From NCBI GenBank assembly GCA_021157585.1, contig JAGGWH010000032.1, positions 1-43,223 on the forward strand: a stretch of 43,223 nt of DNA. Direction: 5' to 3'. Both the position numbers and the translations under genes were made by a program. The notes beneath the pieces were generated by a model, which ran no database searches, had not been told where the DNA came from, and saw nothing but the letters and a program-made list of their open reading frames with translations. Source of the stretch: Bacteroidales bacterium. GTDB lineage: Bacteria; Bacteroidota; Bacteroidia; Bacteroidales; UBA12170. The first letter of the stretch is position 1, and the number at the start of each line of letters is the position of its first letter. This document shows, in pieces, positions 42,762 to 43,223 of the stretch.

Positions 42762-43223
42762 TCAAAAATTAATTTTAGATTTTTGTAGAATATTAGTAGA
42801 AGAATTACCAACAAGTATTTCAAACTCACCTTTTTCTAAAACCCAACTTTTTGTATTTATATCGTAAAACTTAAAAGCATTTTCTGGCAACGAGATAATT
42901 ACCGTTTTACTTTCTCCAGGTTGTAAAAATACTTTTTCGAAACCTTTTAATTCCTTAACAGGTCTAACTACTGAAGACTCAAGATCACTTACATACACTT
43001 GTACCACCTCAGCACCAGCCTTCTTACCGGAATTGGCTACCTCTATAGAAACGCGGATTCCATTCTCCCTTTTTTCTAAATTTAAATTATCAAATACAAA
43101 CGTTGTATAAGATAGTCCATAACCAAATGGAAAAAGTGGCTCTACAGGATTTTTATCAAAATGACGATACCCCACAAAAAGTCCTTCCTTATAAAAAACA
43201 CGTTTATCGCCGTCCTCATCATA
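42762..43223 (-). CDS. Glycoside hydrolase family 3 (beta-glucosidase), C-terminal part
   Basis: The frame is open to the window edge, so this is the last 153 residues of a longer protein. It begins YDEDGDKRVFYKEGLFVGYR and continues with FDKNPVEPLFPFGYGLSYTTF, the sequence between the GH3 C-terminal domain and its Fn3-like domain. The Fn3-like domain follows, with EVANSGKKAGAEVVQVYVSD, VKELKGFEKVFLQPGES and GEFEILVGNSS. The Met at 43175 is internal and not a start. The catalytic domain lies outside the window. The MFS symporter gene follows it after about 60 nt. Confidence 0.9.
   Translation of the reverse strand, partial: YDEDGDKRVFYKEGLFVGYRHFDKNPVEPLFPFGYGLSYTTFVFDNLNLEKRENGIRVSIEVANSGKKAGAEVVQVYVSDLESSVVRPVKELKGFEKVFLQPGESKTVIISLPENAFKFYDINTKSWVLEKGEFEILVGNSSTNILQKSKINF

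Overview
The window comes from an AT-rich member of the Bacteroidota. The evidence is a short primary sigma factor of the Bacteroidetes type, several promoters of the TTTG-N18/20-TAnnTTTG type, weak Shine-Dalgarno signals, a VPS10/BNR-repeat secreted protein, a propeller/Y_Y_Y/SpoIIE sensor, and palindromic intergenic repeats common in that phylum. Genus cannot be resolved from the sequence alone.

Layout. 1-3550: a possible gene tail, a bidirectional hairpin, a secreted BNR/VPS10-like protein, then about 950 bp of non-coding DNA with a cluster of five palindromes and a decayed gene fragment. 3555-7188: an etfB-etfA-acyl-CoA dehydrogenase operon with a well-formed promoter and a terminator. 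7355-12019: one very large sensor joining two periplasmic binding domains, a beta-propeller, a membrane helix and a SpoIIE-type phosphatase. 12121-25553: a split set of genes like the accessory genes of aryl polyene/flexirubin clusters. It holds a C45-type acyltransferase, a phytoene-desaturase-like FAD oxidoreductase, an MMPL exporter fused to an acyltransferase and a methyltransferase, a GT2-DUF2062 protein, a FabZ-like hot-dog protein and a lipoprotein. Inside it, on the opposite strand, lie three tandem paralogous lipoproteins with different C-terminal modules. No ketosynthase, ACP or ketoreductase is visible.

25643-30632 holds housekeeping genes: a rhomboid protease, rpoD, a DEAD-box helicase and a DPP III-like metallopeptidase. 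30633-31053 is a second palindromic repeat region. 31054-38063 is a surface-polysaccharide locus: a divergent asparagine-synthase-like amidotransferase, two paralogous GT2 enzymes, a membrane GT2, a GT-B enzyme and a hexapeptide acyltransferase. It is followed by tRNA-Lys(UUU) with promoter and terminator.

The stretch after the tRNA (38327-39000) looks like accessory DNA: a gene broken by a nonsense codon and a solo end resembling an IS21-family terminus. The right end (39083-43223) is a small carbohydrate locus: glycerate kinase, a GT4-like protein that appears to lack its C-terminus, an MFS sugar symporter and the end of a GH3 beta-glucosidase.

The points most worth a second look are the SBP-SBP-propeller-SpoIIE receptor, the lipoprotein triplet (one with a Cys/Gln pair like an internal-thioester adhesin domain, and with a recently homogenised 392-bp block), and the MMPL-LPLAT-methyltransferase fusion in an aryl-polyene-like operon without its core synthase.
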